Shown here one piece after another: positions 7,908 through 16,025 of a DNA stretch of 36,687 nt; the first letter of the stretch is position 1; each line of letters opens with the position of its first letter. The stretch comes from an uncultured Acetatifactor sp. (GTDB lineage Bacteria; Bacillota; Clostridia; Lachnospirales; Lachnospiraceae): NCBI GenBank assembly GCA_910577035.1, contig CAJTKW010000042.1, positions 1-36,687 of the forward strand, given 5' to 3'. The translations under genes and the position numbers were made by a program. The notes below the pieces were generated by a model, which saw nothing but the letters and a program-made list of their open reading frames with translations, did not search any database and was not told the DNA's origin.

Positions 7908-8777
7908 ATGAAAAGCGTGTTGAAAAAGACCGGCTGGACTATAGTTTCCCTGTTGCCGATTGCTCTGTTCTTTGCAATTCAGCTGGGCTCCGCAACGGTG
8001 ATTATGCTGGTAATGACATTGAGGGAAATGCTGAATACACCGGGAGAAATGAGACCGGATGCCCTGACGGTTACGGTGATGGAGAAATACATGGACAATA
8101 TTGTCCCCATTCTGATCGTGAGCCAGTTGGCGGCGGCGCTGGTCTTTGGACTGTGGTACTATTTTGCCTGGGGCAGGAAGAAGAGACCGGAGGGCACGGA
8201 AAAGCCCGGGATCCGGCAGATCCTGCTGATTGTCCTGCTGGGGGTGGCTGCCCAGTTTGCCATCAGTGGTGTGCTTTCCCTGGTAGAAATGGTGGTACCC
8301 AGTGCATTGCAGGAGTATGAGGAGCTGATGGAAATGGCGGGGATTACGGAAGTTACGGTTCTGTCGCTGATTTCCACGGTAATTCTGGCTCCCTTAAGTG
8401 AGGAACTGGTATGCCGGGGGGTGATTTACCGGCTGGCAGGTAAGATCAGCCCCAGGTTCTGGGTGGCGAACGTCGTGCAGGCCATTGCTTTCGGTATCCT
8501 GCACGGCAACCTGGTACAGGGAGTATACGCCTTCGCGCTGGGACTTGTCCTGGGTCTGGTATACGGACGGTTTCAGAATATCTGGCTCTGCATGCTGCTG
8601 CACGCAGCCATGAACGGATCCAGTGTGCTGGTGGGTCCTGTTTACGCTCTGCTTCCCGAGAATACATCCCAGGGCGGGGTGGCAGCAGCCTTTGCGGTGT
8701 CCCTGGTTCTGGGGACGGCACTGGGGGGGCTCTGCCTGAAAGGAATCATCAGCAAGCCTGCTTCAGAGACCATTTAA
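7908..8777 (+). CDS. CPBP family intramembrane metalloprotease (CAAX/Abi type)
   Basis: Polytopic membrane protein, 289 aa from the ATG at 7908, which sits seven bases after GAGGGGG (7894-7900); a GTG at 7902 is also in frame. It carries the CPBP/Abi motifs: EELVCR (Glu165, Glu166, Arg170), FGILH with His199, and HAAMN with His232 and Asn236. Family members are Rce1-like intramembrane proteases or bacteriocin-immunity proteins. Being fourth in the GntR/ABC operon suggests a role in peptide processing, peptide self-protection or envelope stress alongside the exporter, which is inference. The operon ends at the terminator directly behind the stop. Confidence 0.9.
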   Translation: MKSVLKKTGWTIVSLLPIALFFAIQLGSATVIMLVMTLREMLNTPGEMRPDALTVTVMEKYMDNIVPILIVSQLAAALVFGLWYYFAWGRKKRPEGTEKPGIRQILLIVLLGVAAQFAISGVLSLVEMVVPSALQEYEELMEMAGITEVTVLSLISTVILAPLSEELVCRGVIYRLAGKISPRFWVANVVQAIAFGILHGNLVQGVYAFALGLVLGLVYGRFQNIWLCMLLHAAMNGSSVLVGPVYALLPENTSQGGVAAAFAVSLVLGTALGGLCLKGIISKPASETI

Positions 8778-8833
8778 AAAAAATTGCCCTGCGCCTGATT
8801 ATTTGTTATAATATGGCGTAGGGCATTTTTTTT
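8776..8833 (+). terminator. Terminator of the GntR/ABC operon
   Basis: Starts at the CPBP stop codon. Eight A residues and TTGCCCTGCGCC (8784-8795) pair with GGCGTAGGGCA (8815-8825) and eight T residues (8826-8833); the loop is 19 bases. The loop and left arm contain the promoter of the next operon. Confidence 0.85.
8784..8812 (+). promoter_or_regulatory. Promoter of the DUF5717/Hsp70-like operon, embedded in the upstream terminator
   Basis: TTGCCC (8784-8789), 17 bases, then a perfect TATAAT (8807-8812). The predicted start, near 8819, falls in the right arm of the terminator hairpin, so the new transcript would begin with the T-rich tail. Confidence 0.75.
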
Positions 8834-8873
8834 GGTGTGCGGAAAAGGGAAACAGAAAAGCAGGTGAGTACAA

Positions 8874-11800
8874 ATGCAGAAGATGATGGATCGGATTATG
8901 GAGGAAAACTTTGAGTATGAAAACGGTTCCCTGGACTTTTCCTGCACAAAAATAGAGATTTCCCTGAAGGCGGGGGAAGTGTATGAAGGCGCCTTCCGCA
9001 TTTATGCTGCCCAGGGGCAGTTTACCCAGGGAACGGTGATGTCCTCCGATCTGCGGATGGAATGCCTGACCCGGGAATTTACCGGCTGCGATGAGGAGAT
9101 TCTGTACTGCTTCCACGGAGAGAGCCTGGAAGAGGGAGATGTGATAAAGGGTAACTTTTATATTATCAGCAGCCAGGGGGAATATTATCTTCCTTTTGTG
9201 GTGTCCGCTGAGCATGTGGTTATGGAGTCCTCCATAGGTGCCGTGAGAAATCTCTTTCATTTTGCCAACCTTGCCAAAACCAGCTGGCAGGAAGCAGTAA
9301 AGCTTTTTTATTCCCCCGGCTTTGCCGGCATCCTCACTGGAAGCGACGGGCAGTATGCGGATGCTTATCGCGCCCTGTCCGTGTACGAGGGCTCGGAGCA
9401 GAATATGGAGGAATTTCTGATCCGGGTGAACAAGAAGCAGAAGGCGGAATTCCTGATACAGGAGGAGCAGCTGGTTTTCGAGGCGGCAAGAAACTCCGGT
9501 GCTTACGCCGTGGCGGAAAGAGAGATTACCGTGGTGAGAAACGGCTGGGGGTACACCTGTCTTTATGTGGAGTGCAGCGGCGATTTCCTGTTCACGGAGA
9601 AGGAGGTGCTTACGGATGATGATTTTCTGGGAAACCGTTGTGCACTTCCTGTATTTATAGACGAAAACCTTTGCCGGGAGGGGAAGAATTACGGCCGGAT
9701 ATTTCTCTATAATGCGTTTGTTTCCCTGGAGATCCCGGTGACGGTCCGGGTGGGTGACGGCTCGCTCCGCAATTCTCAGGAGGTGACCAGGAAGCGCTGT
9801 ACGGTGCAGATGATGGAATATTATCAGGCCTTTCGGGTGAAGAAGATCAGTACGGGCACCTGGCTGAAGGAGACGGGCAAGCTGGTGGACAAGCTGGTGG
9901 CCATGGACGAAAACGATGTGGCCGCGCGATTGTTTCAGGCGCAGATGCTGATTACGGAGGAAAGCTATAATGAGGCCGGCTGGATACTGGACCATGTGGC
10001 AGAGCTGCTGGAAAAGGGAGCAGGAAATGATACCCTGCGGGCCTACTACCTGTACCTGAGCACGCTGATTCACAGGGATCAGAAATATGTGGACCGGGTT
10101 ACGGCGGAGGTGGAGCACATTTACCGTCAGGATAATTCCGACTGGAGGGTAGGCTGGCTGATTCTGTATTTGTCGGAAGAGTACCATAAGTCCGTCACGG
10201 GCAGGTGGGTCTTTCTGGAAAAACAGTTTATTGCAGGCTGCAGCAGTCCCATACTTTATATTGAGGCGTCGGCGCTTTTAAACGGCAATCCGGCACTGCT
10301 CAGGCGGCTGGGTTCCTTTGAACGGCAGGTACTCTGGTATGGAGCCAGAAAGGATCTGCTCAAGGCAGAGGTGGTGGGGCAGCTTCTTTATCTGACGGAT
10401 AAGGTCAGGGAGTACTCGGATGTATTGTACAGAACCCTGGTGAAGCTGTATGAGAAAAAGGAGGATGTCCGCATTCTGCAGCAGATCTGTACGCTGCTGA
10501 TTAAAGGAAACAAGACGGACTGCGGATATTTTGAGTGGTACAGGCTGGGTGTGGAAAACAATCTCCGCATCACAAATCTGTATGAATATTATATGACGGC
10601 GCTTGACCTGAGCGTGCCCCGGGAGATTCCCAAGGTGGTAGTGCTGTATTTCTCCTATCAGAACAGCCTGGACTATGAGCGCGCGGCGTATCTTTATGAT
10701 TACATACTGCGGAACGAGGACAGGATGAAGGACGTAATGGACACCTACCGCATGCGTATGGAGCAGTTTTGTTTGGAACAGGTGGCAAAGGCTCACATTA
10801 ACAGGCATCTTGCGGATCTGTACAATCGTCTGCTGAAGCCGGAAATGATAACGGAGCAGACCTGCGGGCCCCTGTCAAGGCTGTTGTTTGCCCATATGAT
10901 CCGGGTGGAGGATGAACGGATCAGGAAGGTGTATGTGTACCAGCCGGGGAATCTGTATCCTGCGGAATATCAGGTGACCGGCGGCAGGGTTTGGATTTCC
11001 CTGTATGGCAGTGAGTATACTATTGTCTTTGAGGACGCGTGGAATAACCGGTTCTTAAAGAGTGTGGAGTATACCATGGAGAAGCTGATGATTCCCGGGA
11101 AATTCCTGAAAAGCTTAACAGCTTTTCCCGTTGACAATCCGGAGCTGGATCTTTACCTGTGCGGCAATGAAAAAGAGGGAGTCATCAGATCGGCGGAAAG
11201 CGCGGAGAGAGCCCGGCGGGCGGCGGAGTCTGACCGGACGGAGGAAAGGGTAAGGAGTGAGCTGTCCTTAAAGCTTCTGCAGTATTATTACGATACGGAC
11301 GCGGTGGAAGAGCTGGACAAGTATTTGTGCCGTCTGGATCCGGCGGCGCTTACGGCAGAGGAGCGTGGGAGTGCGATCCGCTATATCGTGCTGCGGGGGG
11401 ATCTGGAGCTGGCGAGACAGTGGCTCAATGCCTACGGGCCCTGGTTCATAGACGCCAAGCTCCTGGTCCGGCTCATCGGGCCGCTTATGGAAAAGGGTAA
11501 TATGGCTGAGGATGACATTCTGACGGCCTCGGCGGTGTATGCTTTCGGCAAGGGGAAATACAACAGTACCATACTTCGCTATCTGACCATGTATTACCGG
11601 GGAATGACAAAGAGCCTCAGGGATGTGTGGAAGGCGGCCCGGTCCTTTGAAATGGACTGCTACAGGCTGTGTGAGAATATCCTGGTGCAGATGCTGTATA
11701 CCGGTTCCTTCGTGGGAGAAAAAATGGACATCTTCCGCTATTATGTCTCCCAGGGGGCAAAGCTGGAGGTGGAGACAGCGTTTCTGGCTCAGTGCGCCTA

Positions 11801-12446
11801 TGAATATTTTGTGCGGGAGAGGGTTACGGAAAGGGATGTTTTCGATGAGATCCAGCGCATGTATCTGCGGGGTGAGCCGGTGAAAAAGGTATGTAAGCTG
11901 GCATTTCTGAAATATTATGCGGAGAATCAGGACGAACTGGCGGAAAATACGGAGAGGCTGACGGAGGTCTTTCTGGAGGAGCTGCTGGAACAGCACATTC
12001 ATCTGGAATTTTTCAGAGAATACCGGCGTAACGGGAATGTGATGCAGGAGATGGCGGACAAAACCATCATTGAATACCGCACGGATCCCGGAGTCAGGGT
12101 GCGGATCCATTACGTGCTTCTGCATGAGAACGGCGAATCGGATGAGTACCATTCCGAGTACATGCGGGAGGCTTATGCGGGAGTGCTGTTTAAGGAGTTT
12201 ATCCTGTTCTTTGGCGAAAACCTTCAATACTATATTACGGAGGAGCGGGGCGGGGAGGAGCAGCTGACGGAAAGCGGCACCCTGCAGAAGAGCGACATCC
12301 GGGGAAGTGAGCCGGAGAGCCGTTATCATCTGGTCAACGACATTGTGATCAGCAAGGCCCTGGAGGACTTTGACACTATGGATCACCTTCTGGAGGAGTA
12401 TTACAGGAAGGACTTTTTGAACGGCAGGCTGTTTGAACCGAAATAG
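8874..12446 (+). CDS. Large alpha-solenoid protein of unknown function, DUF5717-like
   Basis: I do not recognise a function. The text and gene order match what I recall as DUF5717 proteins of Lachnospiraceae; that assignment is from memory. The protein is 1190 aa, with no signal peptide or membrane helix, so it is probably cytosolic. Residues about 1-115 and 190-310 are beta-rich with alternating hydrophobics (KAGEVYEGAFRIYAA; EREITVVRNGWGYTCLYVEC). From about 320 to 1080 it is almost continuously helical, with paired amphipathic helices such as AARLFQAQMLITEESYNEAG and ERAAYLYDYILRNEDRM, typical of TPR-like solenoids. A charged linker (ESAERARRAAESDRTEERV) lies near residue 775. No nucleotide-binding or catalytic motif is visible. 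It is the first gene of a four-gene operon; the next ATG is 19 bases after its stop. A scaffold role is inference. Confidence 0.85.
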   Translation: MQKMMDRIMEENFEYENGSLDFSCTKIEISLKAGEVYEGAFRIYAAQGQFTQGTVMSSDLRMECLTREFTGCDEEILYCFHGESLEEGDVIKGNFYIISSQGEYYLPFVVSAEHVVMESSIGAVRNLFHFANLAKTSWQEAVKLFYSPGFAGILTGSDGQYADAYRALSVYEGSEQNMEEFLIRVNKKQKAEFLIQEEQLVFEAARNSGAYAVAEREITVVRNGWGYTCLYVECSGDFLFTEKEVLTDDDFLGNRCALPVFIDENLCREGKNYGRIFLYNAFVSLEIPVTVRVGDGSLRNSQEVTRKRCTVQMMEYYQAFRVKKISTGTWLKETGKLVDKLVAMDENDVAARLFQAQMLITEESYNEAGWILDHVAELLEKGAGNDTLRAYYLYLSTLIHRDQKYVDRVTAEVEHIYRQDNSDWRVGWLILYLSEEYHKSVTGRWVFLEKQFIAGCSSPILYIEASALLNGNPALLRRLGSFERQVLWYGARKDLLKAEVVGQLLYLTDKVREYSDVLYRTLVKLYEKKEDVRILQQICTLLIKGNKTDCGYFEWYRLGVENNLRITNLYEYYMTALDLSVPREIPKVVVLYFSYQNSLDYERAAYLYDYILRNEDRMKDVMDTYRMRMEQFCLEQVAKAHINRHLADLYNRLLKPEMITEQTCGPLSRLLFAHMIRVEDERIRKVYVYQPGNLYPAEYQVTGGRVWISLYGSEYTIVFEDAWNNRFLKSVEYTMEKLMIPGKFLKSLTAFPVDNPELDLYLCGNEKEGVIRSAESAERARRAAESDRTEERVRSELSLKLLQYYYDTDAVEELDKYLCRLDPAALTAEERGSAIRYIVLRGDLELARQWLNAYGPWFIDAKLLVRLIGPLMEKGNMAEDDILTASAVYAFGKGKYNSTILRYLTMYYRGMTKSLRDVWKAARSFEMDCYRLCENILVQMLYTGSFVGEKMDIFRYYVSQGAKLEVETAFLAQCAYEYFVRERVTERDVFDEIQRMYLRGEPVKKVCKLAFLKYYAENQDELAENTERLTEVFLEELLEQHIHLEFFREYRRNGNVMQEMADKTIIEYRTDPGVRVRIHYVLLHENGESDEYHSEYMREAYAGVLFKEFILFFGENLQYYITEERGGEEQLTESGTLQKSDIRGSEPESRYHLVNDIVISKALEDFDTMDHLLEEYYRKDFLNGRLFEPK

Positions 12447-12464
12447 AACGGGGGCTGAGGGCAG

Positions 12465-13733
12465 ATGGGGTTATTGAATAACGGGAAGGTCATCATCGGA
12501 TACGACCTGGGAAATGAGTTCTCACAGATCAGCTACGGCCGTTTTGATTCCGGGGAGGCGGAGACCCTTTCCCAGGTGGCAGGGACGGAGAATTACAATA
12601 TTCCTACGGTCCTGTGTAAACGGGCCGGCGTGAACCAGTGGTTTTACGGGAAGGAGGCACTTCGATATGAGGCGGAACAGCAGGGGATTCTGGTGGATAA
12701 CCTGCTGACACTGGCGTTGGACGGGGAGCCTGTGCTGATAGACGGGGAGAGCCTGGATCCGGTGGCATTGCTGACGCTGTTTGTCAAGCGCAGCCTGGGA
12801 ATGCTGTCGCAGGTTGCCGCTTTCGACAAGATAGGGGCATTGATGGTTACCTGTAAGGAGCTGAACCCGCGTGTGCTGGAGGTGCTGGGCCGGATGGCGG
12901 CGGGGCTTCACCTGAAAACGGACAGGATTGCCTTTCAGAGCTATATGGAAGGGTATTATCATTATATGCTTTATCAGCCGGTGGAGCTGCTGGCCTGTCA
13001 ATCGGTGCTTTTGACCCGGGGGGAGGACTGTATCAGAACATACCGGATGGAGTGCAATCGGCGAACCACGCCGGTAGTGGTATTTATCGAGGAAAATGAA
13101 TTCCCCTTTCCGAAGCAGAACGGCGACGGCGGGGAGATAAACGAGGAAGAATCCGACAATGAGCTGCTGAGGATAGCACGGGAGCTTTGCGAAGGGCAGC
13201 AGGTGGGAAGTGCCTTTCTGATCGGCGACGGATTTGAACAGGAGTGGATGAAGGAGTCGCTCCGGTATTTCTGCCGGAAGTGCCGGGTGTTTCAGGGCAA
13301 TAACCTTTTCAGCAAGGGAGCCGTCTTCGGGATGCGGGAGCGTCTGGGCGTCGGAGATGCGGGAAAGGAATATGTATTCCTGAGCAAGGACAAGCTGAAG
13401 GCAAATATCGGCATGGACATTCTGCGCCAGGGCGAGGAATCCTATCTGGCACTGCTGGATGCCGGCGTCAACTGGTACGAGGCGGCTGTGGAGACGGAAT
13501 TTTACCTGCAGGATGGCAATGAGATACAGGTGACGATTACACCGCTGACCGGGCGAAACGGTAAGTGCGCGGGGATTGTCCTGGAGGATCTGCCGCCGGG
13601 AATTACAAGGCTTCTGGGGAGATTTTATATGGAAGCGGAAAATATTCTTGCCGTGCGGATAGAAGACGAAGGGTTTGGGGAAATCCGTCCGGCGACCGGA
13701 AAGGTCTGGCAGGAAACGATAGAAATATTCTAG
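12465..13733 (+). CDS. Degenerate Hsp70/actin-like protein, DUF5716-like
   Basis: Cytosolic protein of 422 aa with an Hsp70-like layout. Residues 8-26 resemble the phosphate-1 loop (VIIGYDLGNEFSQISYG). Residues 46-65 match the PSVV...G..A segment of Hsp70 (PTVLCKR, WFYGKEALRY). Residues 124-170 match the connect-1 region (GALMVTCKELNP, then MAAGLHLKTDRIAFQSYMEG). Residues 247-290 resemble the adenosine segment (SAFLIGDGFEQEWM, NLFSKGAVFGM). The phosphate-2 position (VLLTRGEDCIRTYRMEC, 181-197) lacks DxGxGT, so ATP hydrolysis is doubtful. Residues 305-422 resemble the Hsp70 substrate-binding beta domain (DGNEIQVTITPLTGR; GITRLLGRFYMEAENILAVR; DEGFGEIRP). The C-terminal helical lid is missing. 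A Shine-Dalgarno AGGAGG overlaps its stop and serves the next gene. The DUF5716 name is from memory. Confidence 0.83.
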   Translation: MGLLNNGKVIIGYDLGNEFSQISYGRFDSGEAETLSQVAGTENYNIPTVLCKRAGVNQWFYGKEALRYEAEQQGILVDNLLTLALDGEPVLIDGESLDPVALLTLFVKRSLGMLSQVAAFDKIGALMVTCKELNPRVLEVLGRMAAGLHLKTDRIAFQSYMEGYYHYMLYQPVELLACQSVLLTRGEDCIRTYRMECNRRTTPVVVFIEENEFPFPKQNGDGGEINEEESDNELLRIARELCEGQQVGSAFLIGDGFEQEWMKESLRYFCRKCRVFQGNNLFSKGAVFGMRERLGVGDAGKEYVFLSKDKLKANIGMDILRQGEESYLALLDAGVNWYEAAVETEFYLQDGNEIQVTITPLTGRNGKCAGIVLEDLPPGITRLLGRFYMEAENILAVRIEDEGFGEIRPATGKVWQETIEIF

Positions 13734-13742
13734 GAGGCTGTT

Positions 13743-14597
13743 ATGCGGGTAAGCATCTGCGTCGGAAACTATGCTTCAATTCCATATTGTGTGCCGGGCA
13801 TTGAACTCAATGTTTACTCCATGGAGGAGCTGTGCTTTGTGCTGAAGGAGAACGCGTTTCTGCTGGATTTTGCCATTATGAATGACGAATTGACGGACTG
13901 GATCGACAGGGAATGCGGCTTAAAGGAGCTTGCCCGGGCACTCCACCCCATGATCCATAAGAAAGGCTCGCTCAGCCTCTTTGTGACCACAATCCTGAAT
14001 TTTACAGGGCTTTATGACAGGCAGGCTGCGGTGGAGACGGAGCAGGTATTAAAGCAGGGAGCAGGCTTAAGCAGTATTGAAAAGAAAAAGCGGCAGATAG
14101 ATTACATGGTAAAAAATAAAAAGTACCGTATGGCGGTAAAAGAGTATGAGCGCCTGATCGGGAAATGGCAGGAGAACGTGGAGGAGGGGGAGCCCCTTCC
14201 GGCGGCGGAATGTCTTGCCCTGATCTGGCATAACAAGGGTGTGGCCCTGGCAGGGCTCATGATATACGAGCAGGCGGCGGAGTGCTTTCTGAAGGCTTAT
14301 GAGCTGGAGGCGAGGCCGGATTTTTACCGGGATTACCTGGCGGCTAAGAGACTGGTGCTGACGGAAAGCGAGTATGTTTCCCTGGCGGCGGAAAACCGGG
14401 CCGGATATGAGCTGACGCTGGAGCTGGAAAAGGACATGGAGCGGCTGACCGACGAATGGGAGCTGCAGCCGGAGTACCTGCAGCTTTATCACCATAGGGA
14501 GCTGCGCACAGGAGACCGGAAGCAGAAGTATTATGAGGAAAACGAAAGACTGACCCGGATATTGAAGGACAGCTATCGGAAGAGTGCCGCCGACTGA
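13743..14597 (+). CDS. TPR-like helical protein of unknown function
   Basis: Third gene of the four-gene block, 284 aa, soluble. Residues 1-90 form a mixed alpha/beta region unlike anything I recognise (RVSICVGNYASIPYCVPGIE; ELCFVLKENAFLLDFAIMND). Residues about 112-195 look like two or three tetratricopeptide-type helical pairs: VKNKKYRMAVKEYERLIGKW, then AECLALIWHNKGVALAGLMI, then YEQAAECFLKAYELE, which fits the A-x3-[FY]-x3-[FY]-x-L-x-P pattern loosely. The C-terminus (about 215-284) is charged and probably coiled coil. It starts nine bases after the Hsp70-like stop, with TAGGAGG overlapping that stop, so translation is coupled. Given an Hsp70-like neighbour, a TPR co-chaperone or adaptor role is a reasonable inference but unproven. 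Confidence 0.82.
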   Translation: MRVSICVGNYASIPYCVPGIELNVYSMEELCFVLKENAFLLDFAIMNDELTDWIDRECGLKELARALHPMIHKKGSLSLFVTTILNFTGLYDRQAAVETEQVLKQGAGLSSIEKKKRQIDYMVKNKKYRMAVKEYERLIGKWQENVEEGEPLPAAECLALIWHNKGVALAGLMIYEQAAECFLKAYELEARPDFYRDYLAAKRLVLTESEYVSLAAENRAGYELTLELEKDMERLTDEWELQPEYLQLYHHRELRTGDRKQKYYEENERLTRILKDSYRKSAAD

Positions 14598-14631
14598 GGA
14601 AGGCGCGCCGGAGCGGACAGGGAGGCTGAAT

Positions 14632-15801
14632 ATGGGATTTTGGAGCAGATTATTCGGAAAGAAAAAGAAGGTACGGGAGCAGGTACAGGAGGACTGGGAA
14701 AACATTGTCTACGACAGGGATGACGTGAATTTTCAGGACGAAGAGCAGCGCAGCCGCTATATTACCAATTGCCTGGAGCAGATGGCGGAGGCTTCGAAGG
14801 AAATTAACCTGTTGACCGGGGAGTACGGGCTTGTGACTTCTTACCTGACGGATATGGAGGAGATAGAGGCGCTGCCGGAGGAGGAGCGGGAAGGCTTAAA
14901 TAAGATTGCCAGACAGCTTCTGGCCCAGGAGCAGGAATGCGAGCGCTATCGGGGAAAAGAGAACCGCATGAGCGACAATGATTTCTATCAGATCCGCAAG
15001 CAGGAGGACGAGGTTCAGGAGGGTATCGGCAAGCTGAAGGAGTGTGAGGACTACGGAGCGTTGGTGAGGCAGGACCTGAAGCGTCTGGACAGGGAGCGCA
15101 GTGCTTACGAATATCGCCGGGCAGAGCTGGAAACCATGCTGAATAATTTCCGGGGCATGTCCGTTATCTTCATAACTGCCTTTACCGTTTGTATGGTGCT
15201 GCTGGTTATCCTGCAGTTTGCGCTGGAGATGGATACCCGGATGGGTTACCTGCTGGCGGTGGGGGCTGTGGTGGTGGCGGTGGCAATTCTGTTTCTCAAA
15301 TACACGGACGGGGAAAGGGAGCTGGGCCGGGTGGAGAGGGCAATCAATAAGCTGATACTGCTTCAGAACAAGGTGAAGATCCGGTATGTGAACAACCGAA
15401 ACCTGCAGGAATACCTGCGCATCAAGTACGACGCGGAAAGCGCCGCAGCCCTGGAAAAGCTCTGGAACCAGTATCTGCAGGAAAGGGAGGAGCGTAAGGA
15501 ATTTGCCGAGGCCGAGGCACAGACCGAGTATTTCCAGAAGCTGATGGTGTCAAGGATGAAGAATTACCGGGTCAACAGTCCGGAGCGCTGGATCAGCCAT
15601 CCCGAAGCCCTTCTGGATCCCAGAGAGATGGTGGAGGTACGCCATGGGCTGATTTTGAGGCGCCAGACGCTGCGCAAGCAGCTGGAATACAATAACGGCG
15701 TGGCGGATACGGCGAGGAAGGAAATCATGGATATTGTAGAAAAATATCCCGCTTATGCCGGGGAGATCCTGGCCATGATGGATAAATATGATGTGGAGTA
15801 A
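14632..15801 (+). CDS. Membrane-anchored coiled-coil protein of unknown function
   Basis: Fourth gene of the block, 389 aa from the ATG at 14632, seven bases behind AGGGAGG (14618-14624); an in-frame upstream start at 14584 lies inside the previous gene and has no ribosome site. The N-terminus MGFWSRLFGKKKKV is an amphipathic-basic patch that could touch the membrane. Residues about 45-170 are long charged helices (KECEDYGALVRQDLKRLDRE). Two hydrophobic helices at about 175-198 (GMSVIFITAFTVCMVLLVIL) and 203-223 (MGYLLAVGAVVVAVAILFL) form a hairpin. Residues 225-340 return to coiled coil. Both ends are therefore predicted cytosolic, giving a large cytoplasmic platform. It would tether the other products to the membrane; this is inference. 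Confidence 0.83.
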   Translation: MGFWSRLFGKKKKVREQVQEDWENIVYDRDDVNFQDEEQRSRYITNCLEQMAEASKEINLLTGEYGLVTSYLTDMEEIEALPEEEREGLNKIARQLLAQEQECERYRGKENRMSDNDFYQIRKQEDEVQEGIGKLKECEDYGALVRQDLKRLDRERSAYEYRRAELETMLNNFRGMSVIFITAFTVCMVLLVILQFALEMDTRMGYLLAVGAVVVAVAILFLKYTDGERELGRVERAINKLILLQNKVKIRYVNNRNLQEYLRIKYDAESAAALEKLWNQYLQEREERKEFAEAEAQTEYFQKLMVSRMKNYRVNSPERWISHPEALLDPREMVEVRHGLILRRQTLRKQLEYNNGVADTARKEIMDIVEKYPAYAGEILAMMDKYDVE

Positions 15802-15835
15802 CCGACGAAACTGTGACCAATCGTGCAGGAATGTA

Positions 15836-15864
15836 TTGACTTCTTTTTTCGTGGGGACTATGAT
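15836..15864 (+). promoter_or_regulatory. Promoter of the purB operon
   Basis: TTGACT (15836-15841), 17 bases, TATGAT (15859-15864). The predicted start near 15871 leaves an untranslated leader of about 155 bases before purB. Confidence 0.78.
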
Positions 15865-15870
15865 GAACTC

Positions 15871-16025
15871 ATTGGAGGAAAGCTTCGTCCGGGGAGGACA
15901 TCAGCGGAGAATTTGAGCGGCGGCTGCCGGATCGGAATGCTGAGAGCCGGGGAAGCCGTGGTATCGGCATCCCGGCAGATAGATTGACAGTCGGACAGGA
16001 AACAGAGTAGAGGAGGTTCTGATTT
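15871..16025 (+). other. Long structured 5' leader of purB
   Basis: This leader holds a small hairpin GTCC-GGGGA-GGAC near 15888-15900 and a stronger one at 15946-15976 (GCCGGGGAAGCCG against CGGCATCCCGGC). No T-tract follows, so it is not a simple terminator. I could not match it to the purine, PRPP/ykkC or T-box consensus. The purB ribosome site AGGAGG is at 16011-16016. Confidence 0.45.

Noticed and set aside
8799..10187. 462-residue open frame on the minus strand
   Set aside because: It lies wholly opposite the 1190-aa gene, is rich in His/Leu/Gln as expected of an antisense shadow, and has no ribosome site or family pattern.
11268..12386. 372-residue open frame on the minus strand
   Set aside because: Another antisense shadow of the solenoid gene, with the same skewed composition and no motifs.
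15871..16025. Purine or PRPP riboswitch before purB
   Set aside because: I could not find the conserved loop sequences of either class; kept only as an unassigned leader.
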